Assembly: GCF_014648495.1 (NCBI RefSeq)
Contig: NZ_BMRF01000005.1
Location: forward strand, 1 to 64,000
From: Actinomadura cremea
GTDB taxonomy: Bacteria > Actinomycetota > Actinomycetes > Streptosporangiales > Streptosporangiaceae
Length of the DNA stretch: 64,000 nt
Reading direction: 5' to 3'
Shown: one piece after another, positions 43,901-55,001 of the stretch
Position numbering within the stretch: the stretch's first letter is position 1
Layout of the letters: the number at the start of each line of letters is the position of its first letter
Program-made: the position numbers and the translations under genes
Notes under the pieces: model-generated
Databases searched by the model: none
What the model was told of the DNA's origin: nothing
What the model saw: the letters and a program-made list of their open reading frames with translations, nothing else

Positions 43901-45388
43901 CTAGGGGGTGGTCCCGGTGTCGCCGGTCGGCGGGTCCTGGGGGTCCTCGGGGCCGGTGGGCGGCTCCTCCGGCTCGTCGGTGCTCGGCGGGGGCTCGCTG
44001 GTCGTCGGCGTGCCGGTGGGCTCGTCGGACCCAGTGGGGTCGGGGGACGGGCTGTCGGTGGGGCTCGGCAGGTCCGTCGGGCTCGGAGACCCCGGGTAGG
44101 ACGGGTCGTAGGACGGGTCGGGCGTGTAGGAGGGGGCGCCGGTGGTCGGGTCCTCCGGCGCGGTGGTCGTCGGAACGGTCAGCGACGGGGTCCCGCTGTC
44201 CGACATCGGGGGGACGGTCGGGTCGCCGACGTGCTCGCCGGCCTTGCCGTTGTCCCCCGAGCTGAAGATCATCACCGAGGAGACGACCACGATCGCGACG
44301 CACAGCGCGGCGACGCCGGCCAGCGCGGCGGAGCGGCCGGAGCTCTCGACGAGCTGCCGCAGCGTGAGGCGGCCGCGGCCGGGGAGGGCGGCGGCGGAGA
44401 CGGCCTGGGTGCGGTCGAGGTCGCCGGTCCGGACCGGGTCGTCCTCGAAGGCGGCGAGGTCGGGCGCGGGCTCCTCGGCGGCGGCCTCGTCGGCGGCCTC
44501 GGCGGCGCGGACGGACCCGGCGGCGAGCATCGCGGTCGCCTCGGGGTCGTCGGGCACGGCGACCGGGGCGGGCACGGCCGCCTCGTCGTGGCCGAGCAGC
44601 CGCATCAGCACCTGGCGGGCCGTGGGCCGCAGCTCCGGGTCCTTGCCGAGGCAGTCGGCGACGAGGTCGCGCAGGGAGCCGTCCAGGGCGCCGAGGTCGG
44701 GGTCCTCGTGCAGGATGCGGTTGATCACCGCGGGGATCGTGTCCTGGCCGAACGGGGGCTCCCCCGTGGCGGCGAACACGAGCGTGGCCGCCCAGCAGAA
44801 GACGTCCGAGGGGGTGCCGACCTCGTCGCCGCCGATCTGCTCGGGCGACATGTAGGACGGGGTTCCGATCACCCGGCTGGTCAGCGTGGTGCTGCCCGCC
44901 ATCGCCCGAGCCACCCCGAAGTCGATCACGCGCGGGCCGTCCGGGCCGAGCAGGACGTTGTGCGGCTTGAAGTCGCGGTGGATGATCTTCGCCTGGTGGA
45001 TGGCGGCCAGCGCCGTCGCGGTCCCGACCGCGAGCCGGTCGAGGGCCGCGCCCTCCAGCGGCCCGTCCTTGGTGACGTGCTGGTTCAGCGACGGGCCGGG
45101 GACGTACTCGCTGACGATGTACGGGCGCTCGCCGTCGGCGTCCGCGTCGATCACCTGGGCGGTGCAGAACGGCGCGACCTGCTTGGCGACGTCGAGTTCG
45201 CGCAGGAACCGGGCGCGCGCCTTGTCGTCCTCTTCGAGTTCGGCGTGCAGGAGCTTGATCGCGACCTGCCGGCCGTCCTCGGCCTCGCCGAGATAGACCG
45301 TGCCTTGTCCGCCTTCGCCCACCCGGCCGATCAGGGCGTAGGAACCAAGCCGCTCCGGATCTCCGGATCGCAGCGCCCCAACCTCCAT
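43901..45388 (-). CDS. Membrane Ser/Thr protein kinase (PknB-type, no PASTA)
   Basis: The 495-residue kinase has GRVGEGGQGTVYLG (P-loop), the Lys in VAIKLL, HRDFKPHNVLL (catalytic loop), IDFGVARA and the SxxPEQ motif in YMSPEQIGG. A juxtamembrane stretch (Ala/Glu/Asp-rich) leads to one helix (ALAGVAALCVAIVVVSSVMI) and an extracellular tail of about 130 residues rich in Pro, Ser, Thr and Asp, with no PASTA repeats. Such tails may attach to or sense the wall. ATG 45388 is preceded by GAGAGGGACGG. It stands alone upstream of gdh on the same strand, and whether it regulates gdh cannot be told. Confidence 0.92.
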   Translation of the reverse strand: MEVGALRSGDPERLGSYALIGRVGEGGQGTVYLGEAEDGRQVAIKLLHAELEEDDKARARFLRELDVAKQVAPFCTAQVIDADADGERPYIVSEYVPGPSLNQHVTKDGPLEGAALDRLAVGTATALAAIHQAKIIHRDFKPHNVLLGPDGPRVIDFGVARAMAGSTTLTSRVIGTPSYMSPEQIGGDEVGTPSDVFCWAATLVFAATGEPPFGQDTIPAVINRILHEDPDLGALDGSLRDLVADCLGKDPELRPTARQVLMRLLGHDEAAVPAPVAVPDDPEATAMLAAGSVRAAEAADEAAAEEPAPDLAAFEDDPVRTGDLDRTQAVSAAALPGRGRLTLRQLVESSGRSAALAGVAALCVAIVVVSSVMIFSSGDNGKAGEHVGDPTVPPMSDSGTPSLTVPTTTAPEDPTTGAPSYTPDPSYDPSYPGSPSPTDLPSPTDSPSPDPTGSDEPTGTPTTSEPPPSTDEPEEPPTGPEDPQDPPTGDTGTTP

Positions 45389-45657
45389 GCGTGGAACCGT
45401 CCCTCTCCTGATCGCCCGGGTCGAACGGACCACCGGCCGATCACCGCAGACCAGCGCTGTGCGTGTCAGTGTGACGTCCGAGTCGGGCGGGAGGTTCACC
45501 CGGCCATGAGGCCATTCGGGGCGTTTCGACCCAGTGCTTCCGATCGGACACGAATGAGCAAGCTCTTACCCTAGTGCCGAACACCGACGGACCGCGAGAT
45601 CATTCGGAGACCGATCGGGGATCGGCGCGGCCGTCCGGCGGCCCGTCCGTCCGGCCG

Positions 45658-47619
45658 TCAGCGGGTGAAGTGGGACAGGACCTCCGGGTTGGCCATGGAG
45701 TCGCGGTTGGCGGCCTGGTCGACCGGCGTGCCCTGCAGGATCTTGCGGACGGGGACCTCGAGCTTCTTGCCCGACAGCGTACGGGGAATCCCGGGGACGG
45801 CGTGTACCTCGTCCGGGACGTGCCGGGGCGAGAGCGCCGAGCGCAGTTCGCGCTTGAGGCGGTTCAGCAGGTCGTCGTCGAGGGCCGCGTCCGGCGCGAG
45901 CTGGACGTACAGGAGCAGGCGGCCCTCCTGCCCGAGCCGGCCGGTGTCGATGACGAGGCTGTCGGCGATCTCGTCGAACGCCTCGACGACGCGGTAGAAG
46001 TCGGACGTGCCCATGCGGACGCCGCCGCGGTTGAGGGTCGAGTCGGAGCGGCCGTAGATGACGCAGCCGCCGTCCGGGAGGATCTTGAGCCAGTCGCCGT
46101 GCCGCCAGACGCCCGGGTACATGTCGAAGTACGAGTCGCGATAGCGGGCGTTGTCGTCGTCGTTCCAGAAGAAGACCGGCATGGACGGCATGGGCTCGGT
46201 GATGACGAGTTCGCCGACCTCGTCGATCACCGGTCCGCCCGTGTCGCCGTACGCCTCGACCTTGGCGCCGAGGCCGCGGCACTGGATGACGCCGGCGCGC
46301 AGCGGCAGCAGGGGGGACGGGCCGACGAAGCCGGTGCACAGGTCGGTGCCGCCGGAGAACGAGCCGAGGAGCAGGTCGCGGCCGACGGCGTCGTACACCC
46401 AGGAGAAGCCCTCGGGCGGGAGGGGCGAGCCGGTGGAGCCGATGCCGCGCAGCGCCGAGAGGTCGAGTTCCTCACCGGGGCGGCGGCCCTCCTTGGCGGA
46501 GGCGGTGATGTACGGCGCGCCGACGCCCATGTACGTGACGCCGTTGTCGGCGGCGAGCCGCCACAGGTCGAGGGGGGCGCCGTCGTACATCACGATGGTG
46601 GACCCGACGAGGAGACCGCCCATCAGGTAGTTCCACATCATCCAGCCGGTCGTGGTGTACCAGAAGAAGACGTCGCCGGGGCCGATGTTCTGGTGGAACG
46701 ACAGGGCCTTGAGGTGTTCGAGGACGACGCCGCCGTGGCCGTGCACGATCGGCTTCGGCAGCCCGGTCGTCCCGGACGAGTAGACGACCCAGAGGGGGTG
46801 GTCGAAGGGGACGGGCTCGAACTCGGGGGTGTCGTGGTCGGGCCGGGGCAGGTCGGCGTAGTTCACCCCGGCGCGGAGTCCGTCGGCGCTCGCGGCCGGG
46901 TCCAGGTAGGGGACGAGCACGGTCGCGGCGAGCGTCGGGAGCGCGGCCTCGATCTCGCGAACGGTGTCGCGGCGGTCGAACGTCCTGCCGTTGTAGGCGT
47001 AGCCGTCGACGGCGATGAGGACCTTCGGCTCGATCTGCGCGAACCGGTCGATGACGGAGGACGAGCCGAAGTCCGGCGAGCACGACGACCAGATCGCGCC
47101 GAGCGAGGCCGTGGCGAGGAAGCAGATCAGGGCCTCGGGGATGTTCGGGACATAGGCGGCGACCCGGTCGCCCCTGCCGACGCCGAGGTCGGCGAGGCCC
47201 GCGCGGACCTCGGCGACGTGCAGGGCCAGCTCGCGGTACGTCAGCACGCGGTGCCCGCCCGCCTCCGACCGGAAGATCAGCGCGGTGTCGTCGGGGGTCT
47301 CCTGCGCGCGGCGGAGCGCGTTGGCGGCGTAGTTGAGCGTCGTGCCGGGGAACCAGCGCAGGCCGTCCACGGGCATGGGGCCGCCGGTGCGGACCGGCCC
47401 GTCGCCCCGCTCGCCGACGACGCCGAAGTACGTCCAGATCGCGTCCCAGAAGGCGTCGACCTCGGTGACCGACCAGCGCCACAGGTCGTCGTAGGTCTCG
47501 GTGAGGACGCCCCGGTCCCACAGCCAGTGGACGAAGTGCGTCACCCGCGCGTTCGCGACGACCTGCTCGGACGGCTCCCAGAGCGGTGCGCCCTCGGCGA
47601 CGGTGTGCTCACCCGACAT
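45658..47619 (-). CDS. Acetoacetyl-CoA synthetase
   Basis: The 653-residue protein is an acyl-AMP-forming enzyme with the AACS length and layout: the WxWSVTEVDAFWDAIW N-terminal domain, the AMP-binding P-loop VVYSSGTTGLPKPI, GWMMWNYLMGGLL and a C-terminal domain ending with the catalytic Lys in GKKLEVPVRKIL. It activates acetoacetate to acetoacetyl-CoA in the cytosol. ATG 47619 follows GGTGGAGAG. Neighbours (kinase, HAD phosphatase) do not form a pathway with it, so it is probably monocistronic. Confidence 0.92.
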   Translation of the reverse strand: MSGEHTVAEGAPLWEPSEQVVANARVTHFVHWLWDRGVLTETYDDLWRWSVTEVDAFWDAIWTYFGVVGERGDGPVRTGGPMPVDGLRWFPGTTLNYAANALRRAQETPDDTALIFRSEAGGHRVLTYRELALHVAEVRAGLADLGVGRGDRVAAYVPNIPEALICFLATASLGAIWSSCSPDFGSSSVIDRFAQIEPKVLIAVDGYAYNGRTFDRRDTVREIEAALPTLAATVLVPYLDPAASADGLRAGVNYADLPRPDHDTPEFEPVPFDHPLWVVYSSGTTGLPKPIVHGHGGVVLEHLKALSFHQNIGPGDVFFWYTTTGWMMWNYLMGGLLVGSTIVMYDGAPLDLWRLAADNGVTYMGVGAPYITASAKEGRRPGEELDLSALRGIGSTGSPLPPEGFSWVYDAVGRDLLLGSFSGGTDLCTGFVGPSPLLPLRAGVIQCRGLGAKVEAYGDTGGPVIDEVGELVITEPMPSMPVFFWNDDDNARYRDSYFDMYPGVWRHGDWLKILPDGGCVIYGRSDSTLNRGGVRMGTSDFYRVVEAFDEIADSLVIDTGRLGQEGRLLLYVQLAPDAALDDDLLNRLKRELRSALSPRHVPDEVHAVPGIPRTLSGKKLEVPVRKILQGTPVDQAANRDSMANPEVLSHFTR

Positions 47620-47864
47620 CTCTCCACCTCTCCGCCGCGTCCCGGCCACGCGGCGCTCCCCATATTCGTCGCGTGCCCGCACCGGCGCAACCTCGGCGAT
47701 CGCACGCCCCGCCGCAGGTCACGCGCAATGCGGGCCGTCCACACACTTCCCCTCCCGATCATGGGCGGCCCGCCCACCACCGGAGTTATCCACAGGACCG
47801 GTTTCCCGTTCCACGCGAAAGCGGGGCCGCCGAGACTGGGGACGACGTTGAAGGAGGACGCATG

Positions 47865-48575
47865 TCAGGGAGTGGTCAGGGCGCCCACGGCGTCGATGAC
47901 GGCGGCCGTGTCGGCGAGCGTGGGCAGGACGGTGTCCGCGCCCGCGGAGCGCAGCTCGGCCTCGGTGGCGCTGCCGGTCGCGACGGCGATGATCCGCGAG
48001 CCCGCGATGTGCGCGGCCTGCACGTCGCGCGGCGAGTCCGCGATGTAGACGGTGGCGCGTTCCGGGAACGGCACGCCGTACCGGTCGCCCGCGCGGGACC
48101 GCGCGAGTTCGAGGAGGGCGGCCTTGCTGTAGACGCCGTTCTCGTAACCTCCCACGTCCAAATCGAGCCGGTCGGCGAAGCCCAGCTCGGTCACCTTCAG
48201 AACCGCGTTGGCCCTTACCGACCCGGTCAGGACGGACTGCACGACCCCGGCCCTGCGCGCGAGATCGTCCACGGCCTCCCGGGCACCGGCCAGCACCCGG
48301 CCGTGCTCGCGCAGCTCGGCCCGGCGGGCGGCGAACGCCTCGGTCAGCGCGGCGATGAAGGGGGGCAGATGGTCGTCGGTGGTGACGACGTCGTTGAACG
48401 CGAGGGTCTCGAACACGATCTCGGACTCGGTCCGCCCCGGAGTGGGCGCGAGCCGCAGCAGCGATCGTCCGACGGTCGCCTGGAACGCCTCGGCGTAGGC
48501 CTCGCGGGTGACCCGCCCGACGTCGACCAGCGTGTGATCGATGTTCCACAGCACCAGCCGGTTCAACGTCGACAT
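47865..48575 (-). CDS. HAD-family hydrolase with Asn in motif I
   Basis: The 236-residue protein has the HAD fold: motif I is LWNIDHTLVD, motif II LTGS, motif III with Lys in GVYSKAALLEL, and motif IV IADSPRDVQAA. The usual nucleophile is the first Asp of DxDxT, but here it is Asn11 (NIDHT), while Asp13 remains. That should weaken or remove phosphatase activity unless the Asn is deamidated. The family includes phosphoglycolate-phosphatase-like proteins. ATG 48575 is the only reasonable start. It is on the same strand as pruA, whose stop lies 94 bp upstream, so no operon is clear. Confidence 0.85.
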   Translation of the reverse strand: MSTLNRLVLWNIDHTLVDVGRVTREAYAEAFQATVGRSLLRLAPTPGRTESEIVFETLAFNDVVTTDDHLPPFIAALTEAFAARRAELREHGRVLAGAREAVDDLARRAGVVQSVLTGSVRANAVLKVTELGFADRLDLDVGGYENGVYSKAALLELARSRAGDRYGVPFPERATVYIADSPRDVQAAHIAGSRIIAVATGSATEAELRSAGADTVLPTLADTAAVIDAVGALTTP

Positions 48576-48669
48576 CCCGTTCCCATGGTCGGAGGAGCGC
48601 CCCGGGCGGGCCCGGGGCGGTGGGCGCCCTTATCGTCGGTCCTCCCGGGCGCTCCTGGCAACCGGACGG

Positions 48670-50301
<1,632 letters not shown>

Positions 50302-50471
50302 GCGATGCTCCCGCGAGGTCCGACAGCAGTGTCGACACGCCGGGACCTACCCCTCAGCCCCGATGCCTACCCAGCCCCCGTCCCCGTCCCCGTCCCCGGC
50401 CCCGCCCCGATCCGCTTGATCACGCCCGGCGAACGTTCAGGGGCAGCGCACTGGGTGGTGGAGGGCAGCGT

Positions 50472-51008
50472 CTACTTCCGCACGTGGAAGCGGAGCGTTG
50501 TGACGGCGCCCGACTGGGTGTTGCTGAAAGGCTCCAGCTCGATCCTTTCGAGGCCGGGGGGCGAGAAACGGACGCCGTCGCCGAGGAGCACCGGCAGGAC
50601 GTACACCAGAATCTCGTCGACGAGCCCGCGCCGCAGGCACTGGGCGGCCACGTCGGCTCCGAGGATCTCCAGGTTCTTGCCGCCCGCGGCGCCGCGTGCC
50701 GTGGCGACGGCTTCCTCGATTCCACAGGTGAGGAAGGTGACGGTCGTGTCCGGCTCGGCGGGAGGCGTGTGGGTGAGGACGAACTGTGGTCCCCCGTCGT
50801 AGGCGGTCTCCTGGTCGGCCATTCGCTTGGCGACCTCGTAGGTGCCCCGGCCGACGAGCATGGCGCCCGTGGCGGCCATGACCTCGGGAATCGCGTCCGC
50901 AGTCAGGTAATCGGCGATCCAGTCCATCGCGTGGCCGGGGCCGGCGATGAAGCCGTCCAGCGACATCGCCCTGTTCACGACCACTCTGCCGGTGCCCACA
51001 TCGCTCAT
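50472..51008 (-). CDS. Dihydrofolate-reductase-like (RibD C-terminal) protein
   Basis: The 178-residue protein starts SDVGTGRVVVNRAMSLDGF, the common start of DHFR-like RibD_C reductases, with GRGTYEVAKRM, LEILGADVAAQCL and VDEILVYVLPVLLGDG. Many such proteins are annotated as dihydrofolate reductases in actinomycetes, but most have no proven activity. The fold binds NADPH. It is a single gene with an ATG start, divergent from the frameshifted zinc-ribbon gene. No odd residues. Confidence 0.88.
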   Translation of the reverse strand: MSDVGTGRVVVNRAMSLDGFIAGPGHAMDWIADYLTADAIPEVMAATGAMLVGRGTYEVAKRMADQETAYDGGPQFVLTHTPPAEPDTTVTFLTCGIEEAVATARGAAGGKNLEILGADVAAQCLRRGLVDEILVYVLPVLLGDGVRFSPPGLERIELEPFSNTQSGAVTTLRFHVRK

Positions 51009-51096
51009 GCGTTCTCTCCCACGAATTCGGAGGCCGAATCATAGCTCGGCCGGTCGTGCACGGGGGTTGCTGGCGGGGGCGCGCTAGGTTCCTTTT

Positions 51097-51536
51097 ATGG
51101 TCATGTTCACCTGCAGCCGGTGCGGTACGGCGGTCACCTTGGATTTGAAGGAGACCGGCTACCGGCCCGACCGCAAGCCGTTGGGGCGGGTCGATATCCA
51201 TGCTGATGCGCCGCGGTTGATTCCGCGCGGCCGGTTCGCCGTCGATCCGGAACCGTTCGGGCCGCCTTTCGTTCCGGTTCCCGGGAATGACCGGTCGATC
51301 GCGTCTGACGGTCCACGCAGGACGATCGTGGTCAATGTGAACGATCTCGTCGCTTTGGCACCACATCCCGAGCGCGGAAGCATGAGTGGGTGCTGCGGGC
51401 TCGCCCGCACTTCGGCCCCAACCTGATCTGTGAGGCGTGCGGCCAGGAGATCGCCACCGAAGTGGACGACTGCGGCATGGTGTGGCACTGGGTGAGGCTC
51501 TTTCCCGACGCGGTGCTCGGCGCACCTCCGGGATAG
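51097..51536 (+). pseudogene. Frameshifted two-zinc-ribbon hypothetical gene
   Basis: From ATG 51097 the frame reads MVMFTCSRCGTAVTLDLKE and continues to VNVNDLVALAPHPERG, then changes. A second frame, one base short at about 51380, carries HEWVLRARPHFGPNLICEACG and ends in HWVRLFPDAVLGAPPG at TAG 51534-51536. Together they give a protein of about 146 residues with two CxxC pairs (CSRC and CEAC), a zinc-ribbon layout. A single missing base in AGC-ATG (AGCCATG expected) would repair it. It is a broken gene or a sequence error. I do not recognise the family. Confidence 0.65.
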
Positions 51537-51557
51537 CTCGACCGGTGGCTGCGGCCG

Positions 51558-52052
51558 TTAGACGAGGTGCTGGAGTTCTTGCGTGGCGTACCAGAGGAGC
51601 TCGTGGCCCTCGGCGCCGTCGACGGTGAACTCGGCGTCGTCGTCTCCGGCGTCGGCGGCCGGGAGCGCCGCCACGGCGGCGGCGATGTCGGCCTCGGCGT
51701 CGGCGTCGTCCACGTGGCCGGACGCGATCTTCTTCCACGGGACGGGCGACGTCAGCCGGACGAGCGACGGGTCGTCGTCGAGGCCCGCCTTCCGCTCGAC
51801 CACCGGGTCGGGCATCTCGGCGGCCAGGACGACGCGGCGGCGCGGGGCGGACGGGTCCGCGGCGAGCAGCCGCAGGGACGCGCGGGCGGCGGCGGTGAGG
51901 GCCGCGTACTCCAGTTCCTCGGTGTCGCCGCCCGCGTACCACTCGCGCAGCGCGGGCGTCACCGCGTGCGCGGTGAGCGGTGCGGGGCCGATCTCCCGGG
52001 ATTCGTGGACGCCGGCGAGGAGTGCGAGCGTGCTGGGCAGGTAGACGCGCAT
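51558..52052 (-). CDS. DUF6912 family protein
   Basis: The 164-residue protein begins MRVYLPSTLALLAGVHESRE and contains HAVTPALREWYAGGDTEELEYAAL and LRLLAADPSAPRRRVVLAAE, strongly like the actinobacterial DUF6912 family as I recall it. The C-terminal half is acidic (DDADAEADIAAAVAALP) and ends with LLWYATQELQHLV. It is soluble and of unknown function. ATG 52052 matches the conserved start. It precedes nothing on its own strand until the HAD gene, 62 bp upstream, so the two could be co-transcribed. Confidence 0.85.
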   Translation of the reverse strand: MRVYLPSTLALLAGVHESREIGPAPLTAHAVTPALREWYAGGDTEELEYAALTAAARASLRLLAADPSAPRRRVVLAAEMPDPVVERKAGLDDDPSLVRLTSPVPWKKIASGHVDDADAEADIAAAVAALPAADAGDDDAEFTVDGAEGHELLWYATQELQHLV

Positions 52053-52113
52053 GATTGGCGACAAGTCTGCCAGACGGCCGCCCGCTCCCCGGCGGGACGC
52101 ACCGTCCGGACGG

Positions 52114-52749
52114 TCACGGCAGGAGGTTCAGGTCCCGCAGTTCGGCGATGGTGGTGCCGGGGGCGGTGTGCAGGATGCCGCGCATGCCCGTGGCCTCGGC
52201 GGCCTTGATGTTGTGCTCGATGTCGTCGATGAAGACGCACTCGGCGGCGTCCAGTTCGAGGAGGTCGAGGGCGTGCCGGAAGATGCGCTCGTCGGGCTTG
52301 CGCATCCCGACCTCGCAGGAGATCACGACGGCGTCGAACAGGTCGGCGAACAGGTCGCGGGGGTACTCGTTGCCCCACGAGTTGGACAGCAGTGCGGTGC
52401 GGGTCCCGGCGGTGCGGGCGGCGCGCAGCGCCTCGTACATGGGCTCGACCGGGGAGAACGCGCCGAACATGCGGGCGATCAGGCCGGCCGCGGCGACCGG
52501 TTCGCCCTCGACGGTGAGCAGTTCGGCGGCGAGCAGCCGCTCGAACTCGGCGGGGTCGAGGGTGCCGTCCTCCAGCCCGTGGATGGGATTGACGCCGCCG
52601 CCGTCGTAGGCCTGCTTGACCCACGCGCGCATCACCGTGCGGTAGCGCTCGGCGTCGATGCGGTCGGCGGCAAGCCAGGTGGCGATCGCGTCGTTCAGGG
52701 GGGAGGTGAGGACGCCGCCCCAGTCGGTGATTACGGCTTTGACGGTCAC
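52114..52749 (-). CDS. HAD-superfamily hydrolase (DWGG subtype)
   Basis: The 211-residue protein begins TVKAVITDWGGVLTSPL: the first Asp of motif I is present, while the second is replaced by Gly, as in the actinobacterial DWGGVL subgroup. Motif II is LLSNSWGN, motif III includes the Lys of GMRKPDERIF, and motif IV is FIDDIEHNI. A cap domain lies between motifs I and II. It probably acts on small phosphates or is a dehalogenase relative; substrate unknown. GTG 52749 starts at the conserved strand. It is divergent from an acyl-CoA dehydrogenase. Confidence 0.88.
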   Translation of the reverse strand: MTVKAVITDWGGVLTSPLNDAIATWLAADRIDAERYRTVMRAWVKQAYDGGGVNPIHGLEDGTLDPAEFERLLAAELLTVEGEPVAAAGLIARMFGAFSPVEPMYEALRAARTAGTRTALLSNSWGNEYPRDLFADLFDAVVISCEVGMRKPDERIFRHALDLLELDAAECVFIDDIEHNIKAAEATGMRGILHTAPGTTIAELRDLNLLP

Positions 52750-52845
52750 GAGGCGATGGTACCGACCCCCGCCCGAGTGACCGAATCCGGTTCTGGATGT
52801 CGGCCCGGACACAACTACCGAATCGCGTTCTGCAAGACTGCGGGC

Positions 52846-54042
52846 ATGGACTTCGAACTCAGCGCGAAGGCTCGGGAGTACCGGGACAGACTCCAGGAGT
52901 TCATGGACGAGCGGGTCTATCCGGCCGAGCCCGTCTACGCCGAGTGGCGTGCGGCGAACGATCCGCACGCGCTGCCGCCCGTGGTGGAGGAACTGAAGGC
53001 CGAGGCGCGGGAGCGGGGTCTGTGGAACCTCTTCCTGCCCGACGTCTCCGGCCTGTCGAACGTCGAGTACGCGACGCTCGCGGAGCTGACCGGCAGGTCT
53101 CCCGATCTCGCGCCGGAGGCGGTCAACTGCGCCGCACCGGACACCGGGAACATGGAAGTCCTGCACATGTTCGGGACGGACGAGCAGAAGCGGCAGTGGC
53201 TCGAGCCGCTGCTGAACGGCGAGATCCGCAGTGCGTTCGCGATGACCGAACCGGCCGTCGCGTCGTCGGACGCCACGAACATCACGACCTCGATCGTCCG
53301 GGACGGGGACGAGTACGTCGTCAACGGCCGCAAGTGGTTCATCACCGGCGCGGCGGACGAGCGCTGCAAGATCTTCGTGGTGATGGGCAAGACGGACCCG
53401 GACGGCCCCGCGCACCGGCAGCAGTCGCAGATCCTCGTGCCCCGGGACGCGCCGGGCGTTCAGGTGCTGAGGCACCTGCCGGTGTTCGGCTACCAGGACC
53501 AGCACGGGCACTCGGAGATCGTGTTCGAGGACGTGCGGGTGCCGGTGTCGAACCTGCTCGCGGACGAGGGCGACGGGTTCATGATCGCGCAGGCGCGGCT
53601 CGGGCCCGGACGGATCCACCACTGCATGCGCGCGCTCGGGATGGCGGAGCGCGCTCTGGAGCTGATGTGCCGGCGCGCGGTCGACCGCGTGGCGTTCGGC
53701 GCGCCGCTCGCGAAGCAGGGGGTCGTGCGGCAGCAGATCGCCGAGTCGCGGATGGCGATCGAGCAGGCGCGGCTGCTGACGCTGAAGACCGCGTGGCTGA
53801 TCGACCGCGCGGGCGCCAAGGGCGCCCGGTCGGAGATCGCGGCGATCAAGGTCGTGGTGCCGCGCATCGCGCACGAGGTCGTCGACCGGGCGATCCAGGT
53901 GCACGGGGGCGCGGGCGTCTCCGACGACACGCCGCTGGCGGGCATGTACACGTGGCTGCGGGCCATGCGGATCTTCGACGGCCCGGACGAGGTGCACGTC
54001 CGGACCGTCGCCAGGCAGGAACTCCGTCGCTACGAGAAGTGA
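52846..54042 (+). CDS. Acyl-CoA dehydrogenase family protein
   Basis: The 398-residue enzyme has the usual ACAD layout: helical N-terminus (SAKAREYRDRLQEFMDER), FAMTEPAVASSDATN in the FAD/substrate site, NGRKWFITGA, RRAVDRVAFGAPLAKQG, and IQVHGGAGVSDDTPLAGM near the C-terminus. The position of the catalytic base is not plain from sequence. Substrate range is unknown; the AVASSDATNI variant is typical of the ACAD10/11-like group. ATG 52846 has no strong ribosome binding site. It stands alone, convergent to murQ, with 62 bp between the stops. Confidence 0.92.
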   Translation: MDFELSAKAREYRDRLQEFMDERVYPAEPVYAEWRAANDPHALPPVVEELKAEARERGLWNLFLPDVSGLSNVEYATLAELTGRSPDLAPEAVNCAAPDTGNMEVLHMFGTDEQKRQWLEPLLNGEIRSAFAMTEPAVASSDATNITTSIVRDGDEYVVNGRKWFITGAADERCKIFVVMGKTDPDGPAHRQQSQILVPRDAPGVQVLRHLPVFGYQDQHGHSEIVFEDVRVPVSNLLADEGDGFMIAQARLGPGRIHHCMRALGMAERALELMCRRAVDRVAFGAPLAKQGVVRQQIAESRMAIEQARLLTLKTAWLIDRAGAKGARSEIAAIKVVVPRIAHEVVDRAIQVHGGAGVSDDTPLAGMYTWLRAMRIFDGPDEVHVRTVARQELRRYEK

Positions 54043-54104
54043 CAGTCAGTGCGGGGATGACTGCCGGGACGGCTCGCGGCCGGGCCGGGCCGGAGCCTGT
54101 CCGG

Positions 54105-55001
54105 TCACGCGGATCTCAGTCGCTGCAGCGCCTCCCGGACACCGCCGTCGGTCTCCTCCAGGACGAGCGTGGCGCGGGCGGCCGGGACCTCGCCGAGCAG
54201 CGAGACCAGCGCCACGCGGGTGTTGCCGCCGGCCTCGGCCAGCGCGTTCTCGCACGTCCGGGCGTCCATCCCGGTCGCCTCGGTGAGGATGCGCACCAGG
54301 CGGGCGCGCAGCTTGGCGTTCAGCGCGTTCACGCTGATCATCAGGTTGGAGTAGGTGCGCCCCATTCTGATCATGAGGGTGGTGGAGAAGCTGTTGAGCA
54401 CCAGTTTGGTCGCGGTGCCCGCCTTCATCCGGGTGGAGCCGCTGATCACCTCGGGGCCGGTGGCGAGGCCGATGTGGACCTCGACCTCGTCGCCGTAGGG
54501 GGTGTGCGGGTTGCAGCTGATCAGCGCGGTGCGCGCCCCGACGGCGGCGGACGCGCGCAGCGCGCCGACGACGTAGGGGGTGCGGCCGCTCGCCGCGATC
54601 CCGATGGCGATGTCGCCGGGCTGCACGTCCCGGGCGTCGCGGTCGCCGAGTTCGAGGTCGTCCTCCACGTCGGAGATCGCCTGGGACAGCGCCCCGGGCC
54701 CGCCGGCGTGGTGGGCGACCACGCGCCCCCAGATGCCGAACGTCGGGGGCAGCTCGGCGGCGTCGATCACCGCGAGCCGGCCCGACGTGCCGGCGCCGAA
54801 GTAGTGGACGCGCCCGCCGCCGCGCAGCGAGACGACGGCGAGGTCGACCAGCCGGGCGACCTCGGGCAGGACGGACGCCACCACCATCGGCACCGTCGCG
54901 TCCTCGGAGTTGATCAGGCGTAGCACCTCCATGGTCGGCAGCGTGTCGACATCGAGGGTCCGGGGATTCCGCCCCTCCGTGGGGAGCTCGCAATCGATCA
55001 C
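54105..55001 (-). CDS. murQ: N-acetylmuramic acid 6-phosphate etherase
   Basis: The 298-residue enzyme has the MurQ signatures: TEGRNPRTLDVDTLPTMEVL at the start, the SIS sugar-phosphate site GAGTSGRLAVIDAAELPPTF with the catalytic Glu, ISCNPHTPYG and GSTRMKAGTATKLVLN. It cleaves the lactyl ether of MurNAc-6-P, giving GlcNAc-6-P and D-lactate. GTG 55001 follows GGAGG by five bases and overlaps the regulator stop by four bases. It belongs to the wall-sugar recovery locus with the RpiR regulator, sugar kinase, NagZ-like enzyme and nagA. Confidence 0.97.
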   Translation of the reverse strand: MIDCELPTEGRNPRTLDVDTLPTMEVLRLINSEDATVPMVVASVLPEVARLVDLAVVSLRGGGRVHYFGAGTSGRLAVIDAAELPPTFGIWGRVVAHHAGGPGALSQAISDVEDDLELGDRDARDVQPGDIAIGIAASGRTPYVVGALRASAAVGARTALISCNPHTPYGDEVEVHIGLATGPEVISGSTRMKAGTATKLVLNSFSTTLMIRMGRTYSNLMISVNALNAKLRARLVRILTEATGMDARTCENALAEAGGNTRVALVSLLGEVPAARATLVLEETDGGVREALQRLRSA

